Positions 52,413 to 61,811 of a stretch of 64,000 nucleotides of DNA are shown here, one piece after another. Positions within the stretch are counted from its first letter, which is position 1. Each line of letters starts with the position of its first letter. The DNA lies in the NCBI GenBank assembly GCA_023391005.1, contig JAEWBS010000022.1, positions 1-64,000 of the forward strand, read 5' to 3'. Under the pieces are notes generated by a model. The model was not told where the DNA came from. It saw only the letters and a list, made by a program, of their open reading frames with translations, and did no database searches. The position numbers were made by a program, and so were the translations under genes. This DNA is from Bacillota bacterium (GTDB taxonomy: Bacteria > Bacillota > Clostridia > Oscillospirales > Ruminococcaceae).

Positions 52413-52455
52413 ATTATAATAGGTGCGAAAGCCGTTTTCCGTAACCCAATCACAT
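52413..52455 (-). promoter_or_regulatory. Crp/Fnr-type site and promoter of the ferredoxin operon
   Basis: -10 TATAAT (52418-52413), no good -35. ATGTGATTGGGTTACGG (52455-52439) is centred 31.5 bases upstream of the -10 centre, exactly as at the trxA promoter, and matches that site in 14 of 17 positions. The remaining 52456-52745 shows no gene or RNA and only a weak rightward promoter. Confidence 0.7.
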
Positions 52456-52745
52456 AGGCGTTGTCGGGTCAAATGCACATGAAGAGTATATTGCCGTTAT
52501 CGCTTAATTTGGATTAAAATACCGCGCCGCGCTATAAATTCAAATGCGGTCTTAGACAAGCAACCTGAAGATCGCCATGTCTTGGTGGTCTATTTTGCGC
52601 CTGATCGGGTTGTCGTCCTTGGCACGCATAAAAATTCTTGTCAAACCTGCGCCGATTTTTAAGCCGCCCGACGATAACGGCGGTTGATTTGGGTATGATG
52701 AGAAATGAAAATTAGAAGCATAGATAAAAGGGGAGTGATAAACAG

Positions 52746-54767
52746 ATGAATCATTTAGAGTTTGAAAAATCGCCTTATTTGCTTCAGCATGCGGCCAACC
52801 CTGTCGATTGGTACCCATGGGGCAAGGCGGCCTTTGATAAGGCCAAAGACGAGGATAAGCCGGTCTTTCTCTCGATCGGTTATTCCACCTGCCACTGGTG
52901 CCATGTCATGGCGCACGAGTCTTTTGAAGATGGCGAGGTTGCGGCGGTACTCAATCGCGATTTTGTCTGCGTCAAGGTCGACCGCGAGGAGCGCCCCGAC
53001 GTCGACGCGGTGTATATGGCGGTGTGTCAGGCGTTGACCGGTTCGGGGGGCTGGCCGCTGACCGTGGTCCTCACGCCGGACCAAAAGCCATTTTGGGCCG
53101 GCACCTATCTGCCCAAAAGCGCGCAATACGGCAGACCGGGCGTACTGGATCTGCTCGCCGCGGTCACGCGGCAGTGGCATACCGGGCGCGCGGCGCTGCT
53201 GGCGTCAAGCGAGCAGATTGTTGAAATGCTGCAAGCGCAGGAACAGGAGGCGTCAATCGGCAGCCCCGATAAAACGCTGCTGGCCCGCGCTTTTGAGCAA
53301 TTTAAGCGCGGCTATGACGCGCGCTGGGGTGGCTTTGGCTCGGCGCCGAAGTTTCCCACGGCGCATAATCTTTTGTTCCTGCTGCGCTATTCAGCGCTTG
53401 AGGGACAGAAGGACGCCCAAGAGATGGCGCTGCATACGCTTGCGCAGATGTACCGCGGCGGTCTTTTTGACCATATCGGCGGCGGATTTTCGCGCTATTC
53501 CACCGATGAGAAATGGTTGGTGCCGCATTTTGAAAAGATGCTCTACGATAACGCGCTGTTGGCTTGCGCCTATCTTGAAGCGTACCGGATGACCCAAAAA
53601 TCTTTCTATAAAACCGTTGTTCTGCGCACGCTCGACTATGTTCTGCGCGAGCTGACCGACCCGCTGGGCGGCTTTTATTGCGGTCAGGATGCCGACAGCG
53701 ATGGCGTTGAGGGCAAGTATTACGTCTTTACGCCTAAAGAGATTACCGAGGTCTTGGGTGAGGCGGACGGCCAACGCTTTTGCGCGTGGTTTGGCGTCAC
53801 CGAGCGGGGGAATTTTGAGGGCAAAAATATCTTGAATCTGATTGAGAACCGCCGATTTGAAGAAAACGAGGACTCAGTCATGTGCTTATGCCAAAGACTG
53901 TATGATTACCGCCTGACCCGCACCCGACTGCACAAGGACGACAAGGTGTTGACCGCGTGGAACGGCCTGATGATCGCTGCATTGGCCCGCGCCGGGTGGC
54001 TGTTAAACGACGCGCGCTATCTTGACGCCGCAGAAAAAGCGCAGCGTTTTATTGCGGCGCAATTAATTGACGACAAGGGTCGGCTGTTGCTGCGCTGGCG
54101 GGAGGGCGAGGCCGCGCATGACGGCCAGCTCGACGATTATGCCTTTTATGCGCTGGCACTTTTAACGCTCTATGACGCGACGCTGGACGCGCAGTATTTA
54201 TCAGCGGCAATTAAGACGGCCGAGCAGATATTGGTGCTGTTTTCAGATGAAGCGGGCGGCGGCTTTTACCGCAGCGCAATAGACGGCGAGCGGCTGATTA
54301 CCAAGACAAAGGAGTTTTATGACGGCGCGCTGCCCTCGGGCAACTCGGTGGCGGCATTCATCCTGTGCCGTCTGGCCGCGTTGACCGGCGAGACAAAATG
54401 GCAGCAGGCCGCCGATGAACAGCTCACGTTTGTCTGTGGTGCTTTAAACGATTATCCCGCAGGCTATTGCGTCGCGCTGCTGGCACTGACTCAGGCGCTT
54501 TACCCCACGCAGGAGCTAATTTGCGCCACCGCAGACGAAAACGGTACTGCGGCGCTGTTGGCCTTTCTGCGGGAATATTCTGTTTCGGGCTTAAACGTTC
54601 TCGTTAAGACAGCCGGGAATCAGCAGGTGCTGGCGCAGGTCGCCCCCTTTACGGCTGATTATCCGTTGCCGACCGACGGCTGCGCCTATTATCTGTGCCG
54701 CAACAGAGCCTGCACCGCGCCGGTGTTTTCGCTCGAGGAACTCAAGGCGCTGCTTTTAGCGCAATAG
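52746..54767 (+). CDS. thioredoxin-domain/DUF255 protein (YyaL, SSP411 family)
   Basis: 673 residues. The N-terminal thioredoxin-like DUF255 domain has the characteristic NPVDWYPWG, SIGYSTCHWCHVMAHESFED and REERPDVDAVYM. The rest is an (alpha/alpha)6 barrel like that of cellobiose 2-epimerases (DADSDGVEGKYYVFT, DDKVLTAWNGLMIAALARA). Widely conserved from bacteria to the human spermatogenesis protein, with no proven reaction. GGGGAG precedes the ATG. It lies beside the redox set but is divergent from it and has no matching Crp-like site. Confidence 0.93.
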   Translation: MNHLEFEKSPYLLQHAANPVDWYPWGKAAFDKAKDEDKPVFLSIGYSTCHWCHVMAHESFEDGEVAAVLNRDFVCVKVDREERPDVDAVYMAVCQALTGSGGWPLTVVLTPDQKPFWAGTYLPKSAQYGRPGVLDLLAAVTRQWHTGRAALLASSEQIVEMLQAQEQEASIGSPDKTLLARAFEQFKRGYDARWGGFGSAPKFPTAHNLLFLLRYSALEGQKDAQEMALHTLAQMYRGGLFDHIGGGFSRYSTDEKWLVPHFEKMLYDNALLACAYLEAYRMTQKSFYKTVVLRTLDYVLRELTDPLGGFYCGQDADSDGVEGKYYVFTPKEITEVLGEADGQRFCAWFGVTERGNFEGKNILNLIENRRFEENEDSVMCLCQRLYDYRLTRTRLHKDDKVLTAWNGLMIAALARAGWLLNDARYLDAAEKAQRFIAAQLIDDKGRLLLRWREGEAAHDGQLDDYAFYALALLTLYDATLDAQYLSAAIKTAEQILVLFSDEAGGGFYRSAIDGERLITKTKEFYDGALPSGNSVAAFILCRLAALTGETKWQQAADEQLTFVCGALNDYPAGYCVALLALTQALYPTQELICATADENGTAALLAFLREYSVSGLNVLVKTAGNQQVLAQVAPFTADYPLPTDGCAYYLCRNRACTAPVFSLEELKALLLAQ

Positions 54768-55039
54768 CGGTTTTATTGTGCATTTTTAAGACCGGCGCTC
54801 GGTACGACCTTAAATTGTTGCAAAGCATGAAGACCCCAATTGAACCGATTGCATGCGTAGCTCTTAGCGGGATAATACCGGCTTGCCGTTTACGCGGGCT
54901 AAAACTAGTGAAGTAGCCGAGGACGAAAGCTTTTACGGACAATAAAGCCGATTTGTTATCATTTCGCGTTGTTCAATGCGGCAGATTAAAGTGTCCGGGA
55001 GCGTTCCCCCCCGGCAGATCAGGGCTTTAAGCATAACAA
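54768..55039. other. intergenic region, nothing recognised
   Basis: No gene, RNA family or clear promoter was seen between the DUF255 gene and the terminator at 55040. A GTCCGGGAGC/CCCCCCGG imperfect pair near 54992-55014 is the only structure. Confidence 0.4.
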
Positions 55040-55071
55040 AAAGCAGGCCGCCTAATATGGCGGCCTGCTTT
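55040..55071 (-). terminator. terminator of the CoA-binding protein gene
   Basis: AAAGCAGGCCGCC (55040-55052) pairs perfectly with GGCGGCCTGCTTT (55059-55071). On the minus strand CTTTTTGTT follows. Confidence 0.88.
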
Positions 55072-55114
55072 GGGCATACAGTCAATTTTGCGTCTTGCAA
55101 CAAGCGGTGGCGCT

Positions 55115-55471
55115 TTACTGGGCGTGCAATCTCAGGCCCACAAGCACACAGTTCTCAATGTAGGGCAACTTGTTCTCATCCAGATAATTTTTTAGCGTTT
55201 CGCTCTCGGCACCGGGCTGGATGACAATGCACTTAAAGGGCTTTTTATTTTCCTGAATCAGCTGCAGCCCCTTGACAGGATTGATGCAAAGGTCGATGAT
55301 ATCGATATCGCCTTCCACATCGTTGATCGAGGCCAGCTCCTTGCCGACCGCCTGCGCGTGGTAGCCCTTTTCCAGAAGGCCTTTTTTGATCTTATAGGCA
55401 TACTTTTCTTCATTTAGGGTGTCACCGACCACAACAAAATGGCTCTGCTGCATAACTTCTTTTAAATCCAT
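55115..55471 (-). CDS. CoA-binding domain protein (YccU-like)
   Basis: 118 residues, a Rossmann-type CoA_binding domain: HFVVVGDTLNEEKYAYKIKKGLLEKGYHA, DIDIIDLCINPVKGLQLI, KCIVIQPGAESETLKNYL. Usual members carry VGASxxPxK loops, and this one is slightly divergent. The ligand may be CoA or a related nucleotide. ATG 55471 follows GAGGTGG; the frame opens 9 bases earlier. Confidence 0.8.
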   Translation of the reverse strand: MDLKEVMQQSHFVVVGDTLNEEKYAYKIKKGLLEKGYHAQAVGKELASINDVEGDIDIIDLCINPVKGLQLIQENKKPFKCIVIQPGAESETLKNYLDENKLPYIENCVLVGLRLHAQ

Positions 55472-55749
55472 AAATACCACCTCACAAATTCTCGTCCTTG
55501 CTTGCCGGGGCGTTTTGGCGCGTATAACTTACCTATTACAATATTAGCAAATAAAGGCCGAAAATGTAAACCCCCTGCGCAATTTTGATCGGTTGTTTAA
55601 GTTTATTTTGTTGCTTTATTATTTTTAAAATCCCAGAATTTTGTTCTAAAGAAAAAATATCATTTGTAGGTCGCTTGTGCTATACTGGGTATCAAGGGCG
55701 CTTTGATTAGCGCGCTTTTTTATGGGCATAGCCCAAAAGGAGGACTCTC

Positions 55750-56265
55750 ATGGCGCTTGTCCTGAGCATTGTCGGCATCAATATTGTTTATGTTTCGCTC
55801 AATACGCTGCGCACTATTATGGTCATTAAGGGACAACGGCTTTTGGCAGCACTGATTTCGGTCGTTGAAGTGGGCATTTATCTGCTGGGATTGACGATCG
55901 TTCTGCAAAATTTGACCAGTCCGCTGAATATTATGGCCTACTGCGCCGGATTTGGCGCCGGGGTTTATATCGGCAGCTGCCTTGAACAGCGTCTTGCACT
56001 GGGCTATGTCAATGTGCAGGTCATTGTCGACTCCACTGACTGCAATCTGCCCACGCTGCTGCGAGAAGAAGGGTATGGCGTCACCGCATGGCAAGGGCAG
56101 GGGCGTGACGGCAGCCGATTGGTGTTGCAGGTGCTCGCCAAGCGCAGTGCTGAGAAGACGTTGATCGCTTTTTTGCAGAGAACCTCGCCGCACGCGTTCA
56201 TTGTGTCCTACGAGCCCAAGAATTTTGTCGGCGGCTTCTGGACCAAGCATGTCCGCCCCTTTTAA
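55750..56265 (+). CDS. UPF0316/DUF2179 membrane protein
   Basis: 171 residues. Three N-terminal helices, with SLNTLRTIMVIKGQRLLAALISVVEVGIYLLGL the conserved UPF0316 core. Then a cytoplasmic DUF2179 domain (VNVQVIVDSTDCNLPTLLREEGYGVTAWQGQGRDGSRLVLQVL), which in related proteins resembles nucleotide or PII-like sensors. Function unknown. AAAGGAGG precedes the ATG. Confidence 0.88.
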   Translation: MALVLSIVGINIVYVSLNTLRTIMVIKGQRLLAALISVVEVGIYLLGLTIVLQNLTSPLNIMAYCAGFGAGVYIGSCLEQRLALGYVNVQVIVDSTDCNLPTLLREEGYGVTAWQGQGRDGSRLVLQVLAKRSAEKTLIAFLQRTSPHAFIVSYEPKNFVGGFWTKHVRPF

Positions 56266-56330
56266 CGGATGGTTTAAGCCAACGCCCGGATGTGTATTGA
56301 CTGCCGGACGGTTGTAGCACAGCACAAGAG

Positions 56331-56367
56331 AAAAAGCATCGGAGGGTTTGATCTCCGATGCTTTTTT
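56331..56367 (+). terminator. terminator of the UPF0316 gene
   Basis: AAAAAGCATCGGAG (56331-56344) pairs with CTCCGATGCTTTTTT (56353-56367). Confidence 0.88.
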
Positions 56368-56650
56368 ATTGATATAAAAATCACCGGCTTTGACGGTGGA
56401 GGCAACCCCTCCGCTTTGGCTTCAAGCAGCGAGCGAAGCGAGTCCGGGCAGGCAAGTGAAAAAGCCTATGAAAGGGTAACAATCAGGGGCGTGTCTTGTT
56501 TACAGGCGGCAGGGGGAGCCATGCAAAAGAAAGCAGTTCAATACATTTTTAGATGCATCGGTAACAGACCCTTTAGAATGTCATCAAATCATCAGCTTAG
56601 CTGATGGTTATAACCGACGCGCCACACTTTGGCGACGTTTTTTAAAATGC
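56368..56650. other. intergenic region with GCGAGCGAAGCGAG motif and small hairpins
   Basis: It contains AGCGAGCGAAGCGAGTCCGG near 56430, a kind of short palindromic-repeat text common in intergenic DNA. Also a CATCAGCT/AGCTGATG palindrome near 56590, and a hairpin ACGCGCCA...TGGCGACGTTTTTT near 56617-56643. The open frame through it (from 56290) has no ribosome-binding site and no homology, so no gene is called. Confidence 0.45.
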
Positions 56651-57298
56651 CTATGGACGCTTGGACTTTTTAGCGGGTGCATAGTCCTTCATCTCGGGGA
56701 TCGCCCCGTTGGCAACCGCCCAAATATAAAAGCTCGCGACTGACCCATAGGGGCTATACCGGCGGCGATATTTCTCAAAGAGCGCCCGGTCAATTTTGCG
56801 GTGGTGGTACAGCATCCGCAGGCCGCGCTGAATCGCAAGGTCGCCAAAGCTTAAAATATCGGGCCGCTGCATACAAAAAATCATCAGCATCTCGGCGGTC
56901 CATACGCCGATGCCCTTTAGCGCCGACAACGTCGCGATGACTTCGTCGTCACTTTTTTCGGCGAGCGCTTCGATATCGAACGCATCGTCATGCACCTTTT
57001 GGGCAAAGTCTTTGATATATTCTGCCTTTTTAAAGGTAATGCCACAGGCTTGCAGAGCCTGCAATTCGGTGGCGTAAACGCTGTTGGGGGTTATCTCTCC
57101 GAGCGCTTCGTTCATTCTGCGCCAGACAGTAGCTTGTGCCGCCATTGAAATCTGCTGGCCGACAATATGCCGCACCACAGAGGCAAACAGGTCGCTGTCG
57201 GTGTCGCGCTCAAGCGGCCCCAATCTGTCGATTACCGCACCCAAGCGCTTATCTTTCTTTTTTAAATAGGACAATTCCGCTTCTCCGAACAGAAACAT
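56651..57298 (-). CDS. DNA-3-methyladenine glycosylase II-type (HhH-GPD)
   Basis: 215 residues. Helix-hairpin-helix LSALKGIGVWTAEMLMIF followed by the catalytic Asp in SFGDLAIQRGLRMLY, the AlkA pattern. FASVVRHIVGQQISMAAQATVWRRM is the N-terminal family block. It removes alkylated bases. It lacks the N-terminal AlkA domain and the Fe-S loop of endonuclease III. ATG 57298 is taken as start, with AAAGGG rather far ahead; the frame extends 30 bases further up. Confidence 0.87.
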   Translation of the reverse strand: MFLFGEAELSYLKKKDKRLGAVIDRLGPLERDTDSDLFASVVRHIVGQQISMAAQATVWRRMNEALGEITPNSVYATELQALQACGITFKKAEYIKDFAQKVHDDAFDIEALAEKSDDEVIATLSALKGIGVWTAEMLMIFCMQRPDILSFGDLAIQRGLRMLYHHRKIDRALFEKYRRRYSPYGSVASFYIWAVANGAIPEMKDYAPAKKSKRP

Positions 57299-57513
57299 GC
57301 TGTCATCACATCCCTTTAAAGATATCATACCAGAAAACGGTCAGGTTTTCTTCTCATTTTATGATTTGTAATTGCAATCTTTAAGAATTGATGCGGGAGG
57401 CGTCGGCTTACTGATGCCATAGCCTTGCCACCCGTTTAGCATTTAAATGCGTTATCGGCAGCATTAAAGCTGCCGGCAGCCATTATCACAGGCGACCGGC
57501 AGCACAAAAACGC

Positions 57514-57531
57514 AAGCCGACACAACGGCTT
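57514..57531 (-). terminator. possible terminator of the exopolysaccharide operon
   Basis: AAGCCG-ACACAA-CGGCTT; on the minus strand GCGTTTTTG follows. Short stem. The neighbouring 57450-57500 region has further GGCAGC/GCTGCC pairs. Confidence 0.5.
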
Positions 57532-57563
57532 TATTTTTATGACATGGTTTCTAAAAAGGGCGG

Positions 57564-58415
57564 TTAGACATCGTATTCGAGCTTCCTCTTAGCCGCCTCG
57601 AGCAGCTGAAAGGGTGTGCTGACTGGTTCAGAAAAACGCACGGCCCCCGAGCGCATTTCTAAAATGAGCGGGTGCTTGCCCGAGGCGCTGGTTAAGTCCA
57701 GTTTCTCAAGCCGCTTGAGTACGCGATCAATCACAATAGGGGCCGATTCGAGATCGGTAAAAAGCAGGGTGCCCCACATATACGGTGCGTTATCCAGCAT
57801 ATAAAGTGCGTCCTCCTGACGCAGCGACTGCGCTATTTCCTCGGAAATTTGCCGCACCAACGTCAACAGACCGTTTTGGCCCAGCATCTGCGACAATTCA
57901 CGTTGGTATCGAAACCGCCAAACGACGACGACCAGACTCATTTGATAGCGGCGTGAGATATTCATATACACGCCGCATTCCCGCTCAAAGCTTCGGATAT
58001 TTTTAAGCTCGGTCTCAGGGTCGACGCCCGAAAGGCGCATGAGTTGCTCGTGCATCTCATCGTTTAATCTCTCGGCTTGCTGGGTGCGGCTTGAGAACAA
58101 ATGGACGGCGACGGTCAGGCAGGGGCTAAAGAGCATCCAAAAATAGATATCGGTCGCGACCGGCACACCGCGGGAGGCTGCGTATACAATGACATAGGTT
58201 GCGTAACTGAAAATCAGGATGATGTTAAGCACCAGCCCGGCCGGCAGCGAAGAAAAATAGGTGATGATCACAACGGTTAATACCGTCGCCAGAATAATCA
58301 CATTTTTCTGAAAGCTCTCGGGCGTACCGGATATAAACAAAATGCCAATAAACAAAAGCAGCAGCATGAAGAGAAATGAGAGATCGGCGGTTAAAAAATT
58401 TCGGTTTTGTTTCAT
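57564..58415 (-). CDS. membrane protein with degenerate GGDEF domain, likely c-di-GMP receptor
   Basis: 283 residues. Four hydrophobic helices (to about 108), then a GGDEF-type domain opened by GVDPETELKNIRSFE. The catalytic GGDEF is replaced by DNAPY (208-212), so it should not make c-di-GMP. Exactly five residues before it stands RQED (199-202), the RxxD inhibitory-site motif that binds c-di-GMP. This matches the PssE-type receptors of Listeria exopolysaccharide operons (known family; assignment by my reading). Last gene of the operon, with a 4-base overlap with the BcsB-like gene. It probably switches synthesis on when c-di-GMP is high. Confidence 0.85.
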   Translation of the reverse strand: MKQNRNFLTADLSFLFMLLLLFIGILFISGTPESFQKNVIILATVLTVVIITYFSSLPAGLVLNIILIFSYATYVIVYAASRGVPVATDIYFWMLFSPCLTVAVHLFSSRTQQAERLNDEMHEQLMRLSGVDPETELKNIRSFERECGVYMNISRRYQMSLVVVVWRFRYQRELSQMLGQNGLLTLVRQISEEIAQSLRQEDALYMLDNAPYMWGTLLFTDLESAPIVIDRVLKRLEKLDLTSASGKHPLILEMRSGAVRFSEPVSTPFQLLEAAKRKLEYDV

Positions 58416-60544
58416 GTCCGGCGCTCCCTCTTTCGGTATTTGCTGACCAGCATCACTGTGGATATCACGGCGAGCAGCAACACCAGTCCCGACGCGAGCA
58501 CCAGCAAGCGGATATCGCTGCGGGAGGCCAACTGCTCGGTCAACGATTCGCGTTTGGCGTTATCCGGCTTGAACCTGAAGGGGAAAATATCCGCGCCGTC
58601 GGCGACATAGCCGTCTCCATAAAGCTGCCAAAGGTTCTCGGTTAGGCCGATATAGGTGACGCCGCGCAGCATAGCGGCATCGCTGACGCCGGTCACGACC
58701 ATCAGTGCGCGTTTTTGTTCGCTGTAGGGCGAGTTGAGCAACTGCACCGTGCCGAGCGTCGCGCCGTAGCTGGGGTCGATTGTCATCTTTTCGTTAGGGC
58801 GAAGCGTTGTCCCCTGCGGATTAAATTGAAAAAACATCATGCTGTTGATCTGGCGCACGATTGGGTTTTTCTCAAACCGCCCAATCGCGATGACGTTTGA
58901 TTCTTTCAAGTCGCCAATATCCGACATATAAGCCAACCGCAGCGCGCCGGTGTTGTCCTTTAAAAACTGGCCAAAGGTTAGCATCATCTGCCGCAGCGCC
59001 TCAAAATCGGCGTCAGTGGGGGCATCGGGCAACGCGGCCACCACGTTGTTAAAATGGCCGTCTTTTAAAAACGGGCCGGGATATCCCTCAAACAAAAGGT
59101 TCTCAAAATCGGCAGGGATTATTTTAAGCATGCTCTCGTTGGTAACATAGGCCCATGGCTGCTGCGCCTGATTCAGCGTGCACCACGCATCCGGCATTTC
59201 AAGGTCAAACGCGACACGCACCGAAAAATTGCCGCGCACCTGAAGATCGGCCGGAATGTCGAGCCGGACTGTGTCGCCTTGCGCCTTTTCTTTTTCGAGT
59301 TTTTTGCTGCCGATCGGCTGGTCGTTGACATAGACGGTGACCAGCGAACGGTTAAAATCAAGATTCTCGGCGTATCGCATCGAAAGGCTCACCTGACTTG
59401 AGGCGGCAAGCACTCGGTTGGCGGGCAGATCAAGATAATACGAAATGCTCTGGCGGAACAGCCCGTCCACATAGCTGCCCGACTCGGTCAGCTGGCGGTA
59501 TTGCGCGAGCTCAGCCTTGGGCGTCAACATGTTTTCATCCGCCGTTACCCGCCGCCATAACATGCGTGCCTGAGCCATATAAGCCGCATTGCCTAAAAGC
59601 ACACTGGCGTTGCGCAGTGCGTTGTCGTTGTTCCCGGTGACGAGCAGAACATTGCTGTCTTCATTTTTTAAAAGCGCCATGAGCGCGTCCTCTTGCGCGG
59701 CCTGCCGCTGCCCGTCGGTCAACCGCGACTTAAGCGCCGGGGATAGCGCGTCATACCGGCTGATATACAGGCGGTATTTACCCGAAAAGGGCGTTTGCGT
59801 GGCCAAGAGGCTTTCAAACCCGATATTTTCATACGCCATCGTTGCCTGACTCGACAGACCTGCCAGCGCCAGCGCGGCGGCGGTCAGCTCAGATTCGGTG
59901 GCGTTCTCGCGCACCAGCACAGCGCTTTGACGGTTCTCAAGCGCGTCAATGCTCGAAAACTGCGTATAATAGTCAGCCAGCGTATCGCAGGGCATCGTTG
60001 GATAATAACGGATCGAAACGGTCGAGTCGCCAAAAATCTGAAGCCAGTTAGCAAGAGAGACGTCGTCAACGCAGGGCAGACGGTCCTGCGTGCGGATATA
60101 AGCCTCAAGGGTCAGCGTGTTTTGTCCCGCTTTGATTTGATCGGCCGGAATCGGTATCGACAGCGTTTGTGTTGCGCCATCTGTGCCGGGCGTCGGGCGG
60201 ATGGAATAGAACAAAGTGTTATTGAGCGTAAAGGTCAGGCTTGAAACGGCGTCGTCCGCGAGCTGAGACACATTGTAGCGCAGCGTCAGCGTCGCGTCGC
60301 GGATATCCCATTCGCCCGCCTGAAAGTACCGGATCGCCTGAGAAAAAAGGCCGGTCAGGCCTTGATCGCTTCCAAACGACTCCTCGTGGAGATAGGGCAG
60401 ATCAGCCCCAGCCAAGACGCTTGGCGTCTGCGGTGCTGTTGCTGGATCGGACCCGGCGGCGTCTGCCGATAACAGAGCAGCGGATTGACCCCATAAAAGC
60501 AGTGATAGTAAGGCGGCGGCCCAGTTTTTCTTTTTTATTTTCAA
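58412..60544 (-). CDS. BcsB-like cellulose/exopolysaccharide synthase accessory subunit
   Basis: 710 residues. Signal peptide (KKKNWAAALLSLLLWGQSAALLSADA), large extracytoplasmic beta-rich region with the duplicated carbohydrate-binding and flavodoxin-like units of BcsB (VSLSMRYAENLDFNRSLVTVYVNDQPIGSKKL), and a C-terminal anchor helix (LVLASGLVLLLAVISTVMLV). BcsB guides the growing glycan out of the membrane synthase. A TTG start (60544) with CGGAGG six bases ahead fits best; the frame extends into the glycosyltransferase gene. Confidence 0.85.
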   Translation of the reverse strand: MKIKKKNWAAALLSLLLWGQSAALLSADAAGSDPATAPQTPSVLAGADLPYLHEESFGSDQGLTGLFSQAIRYFQAGEWDIRDATLTLRYNVSQLADDAVSSLTFTLNNTLFYSIRPTPGTDGATQTLSIPIPADQIKAGQNTLTLEAYIRTQDRLPCVDDVSLANWLQIFGDSTVSIRYYPTMPCDTLADYYTQFSSIDALENRQSAVLVRENATESELTAAALALAGLSSQATMAYENIGFESLLATQTPFSGKYRLYISRYDALSPALKSRLTDGQRQAAQEDALMALLKNEDSNVLLVTGNNDNALRNASVLLGNAAYMAQARMLWRRVTADENMLTPKAELAQYRQLTESGSYVDGLFRQSISYYLDLPANRVLAASSQVSLSMRYAENLDFNRSLVTVYVNDQPIGSKKLEKEKAQGDTVRLDIPADLQVRGNFSVRVAFDLEMPDAWCTLNQAQQPWAYVTNESMLKIIPADFENLLFEGYPGPFLKDGHFNNVVAALPDAPTDADFEALRQMMLTFGQFLKDNTGALRLAYMSDIGDLKESNVIAIGRFEKNPIVRQINSMMFFQFNPQGTTLRPNEKMTIDPSYGATLGTVQLLNSPYSEQKRALMVVTGVSDAAMLRGVTYIGLTENLWQLYGDGYVADGADIFPFRFKPDNAKRESLTEQLASRSDIRLLVLASGLVLLLAVISTVMLVSKYRKRERRT

Positions 60545-60560
60545 GTGATGACCTCCGTCA

Positions 60561-61808
60561 CTAAAATCGTTCGGTTTTATACCAGATGGTTTCTTTGCGC
60601 AGTACAAGATCCTTTATATATTGTATCAATCCGTACGCCGCAACAATCATCCACATTTTAGCATAGGTAAAATACATCAACGCAATAATCAAGATGTTTG
60701 CGGCGTGCATTTCGCCTTTTTCGGTTGTAACGGTCACATAGGTGCCCAGAATGAACATGACGATGGCGAGCACCCATAACAAATTGCTGAAGCCCGCCAG
60801 CGTTGTGTGTGCCCAGCCGCTCGCATGCAGCAAAAAGACGCTGTCTGAAATGATCAGCGAGGTTAGCAGTAAAAAATAGATCGACAGAAAATACAGAATG
60901 TCAAAGCGCACCTGACCCGCTTTGCGGTCAAAGAGCATCGGCAGGTTTTTGAGCAGCACATAGATATTTCCCTTGACCCAGCGGGTACGCTGTCGGAACC
61001 AGACCTTCAGAGTTTGGGGCTCCTGCTCCCAGGTGACCGCCTGCGGCAAAAATTTGATGCGGTAGCCCATCCGGTAAATGCGAAAGCTGATTTCGGTATC
61101 CTCGGCGATGGCGCGGATATCCCACCCGCCCATCTGTTCTAAAATACTGCGGCGGATAATAAAGTTTGTGCCGGGTATCGTGCAGAGCTTAAGCAGCTTC
61201 CACCGGCCGGCCTGCGCCATCCATTGAAACGAGAGCGTTTCGATGTTGATAAAGCGGGTGAGCAGCGTCGCGTTTTTGTTGCGGGTGCGGAATTTTCCGA
61301 TGACGGCGCCCAGCGTGCCGTCAGCGCAAATTTCAGACACCAGCAGCCGCAGCGCGTTAGGCTCAGGTGTGTTGTCCGCGTCATAAATGACGATATAATC
61401 GCCGGTGCAGTGCGCAAAGCCGGTGTTGAGCGCATTCGACTTGCCTTTGCCGCCGGTGATATTATCGGTATTGACAATTTTGAGCTTGCGCCCGGGGTGT
61501 TTCTGCTGAATCTCCGCGAGCAGCAATGCACTGTCATCGGTGGAATTGTCGTTAATGACAATAATCTCATATCGGTTTTGCGGGTAGTTAAACGCAAGCA
61601 GCGACAGTACCGTCTGCACAATGACCATGCCCTCGTTGTGCGCCGGAACCATAACCGACACCATCGGAAAATGCTCGGGTACCGGCGGCGTATAGTCCGT
61701 CGACTCGAGATAATACAGATAGCCGCCTACAATCAGTAGAACATTGACCAGCAGCAGCGACCAGATGCAGCAGAGGGAGGCCAGCATCAGCACATCGATG
61801 GTATTCAC
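60561..61808 (-). CDS. family 2 glycosyltransferase, BcsA-like processive synthase
   Basis: 415 residues. Transmembrane helix near 10-32, cytosolic GT-A domain, then three or four C-terminal helices. Catalytic motifs: IINDNST (Asp87), YDADN (DAD at 143-145), AEDTE (Glu236-Asp237) and QRTRW (273-277). These mark a processive beta-glycan synthase. No PilZ domain follows, so c-di-GMP control must come from another protein, here probably the degenerate GGDEF protein. Starts at GTG 61808 behind AGGAG. Confidence 0.9.
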   Translation of the reverse strand: MNTIDVLMLASLCCIWSLLLVNVLLIVGGYLYYLESTDYTPPVPEHFPMVSVMVPAHNEGMVIVQTVLSLLAFNYPQNRYEIIVINDNSTDDSALLLAEIQQKHPGRKLKIVNTDNITGGKGKSNALNTGFAHCTGDYIVIYDADNTPEPNALRLLVSEICADGTLGAVIGKFRTRNKNATLLTRFINIETLSFQWMAQAGRWKLLKLCTIPGTNFIIRRSILEQMGGWDIRAIAEDTEISFRIYRMGYRIKFLPQAVTWEQEPQTLKVWFRQRTRWVKGNIYVLLKNLPMLFDRKAGQVRFDILYFLSIYFLLLTSLIISDSVFLLHASGWAHTTLAGFSNLLWVLAIVMFILGTYVTVTTEKGEMHAANILIIALMYFTYAKMWMIVAAYGLIQYIKDLVLRKETIWYKTERF

Positions 61809-61811
61809 AGA

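Noticed and set aside
56290..56604. Plus-strand open frame of 104 codons behind the UPF0316 gene
   Set aside because: It runs through a terminator hairpin and repeat-like GCGAGCGAAGCGAG sequence, with no ribosome-binding site.
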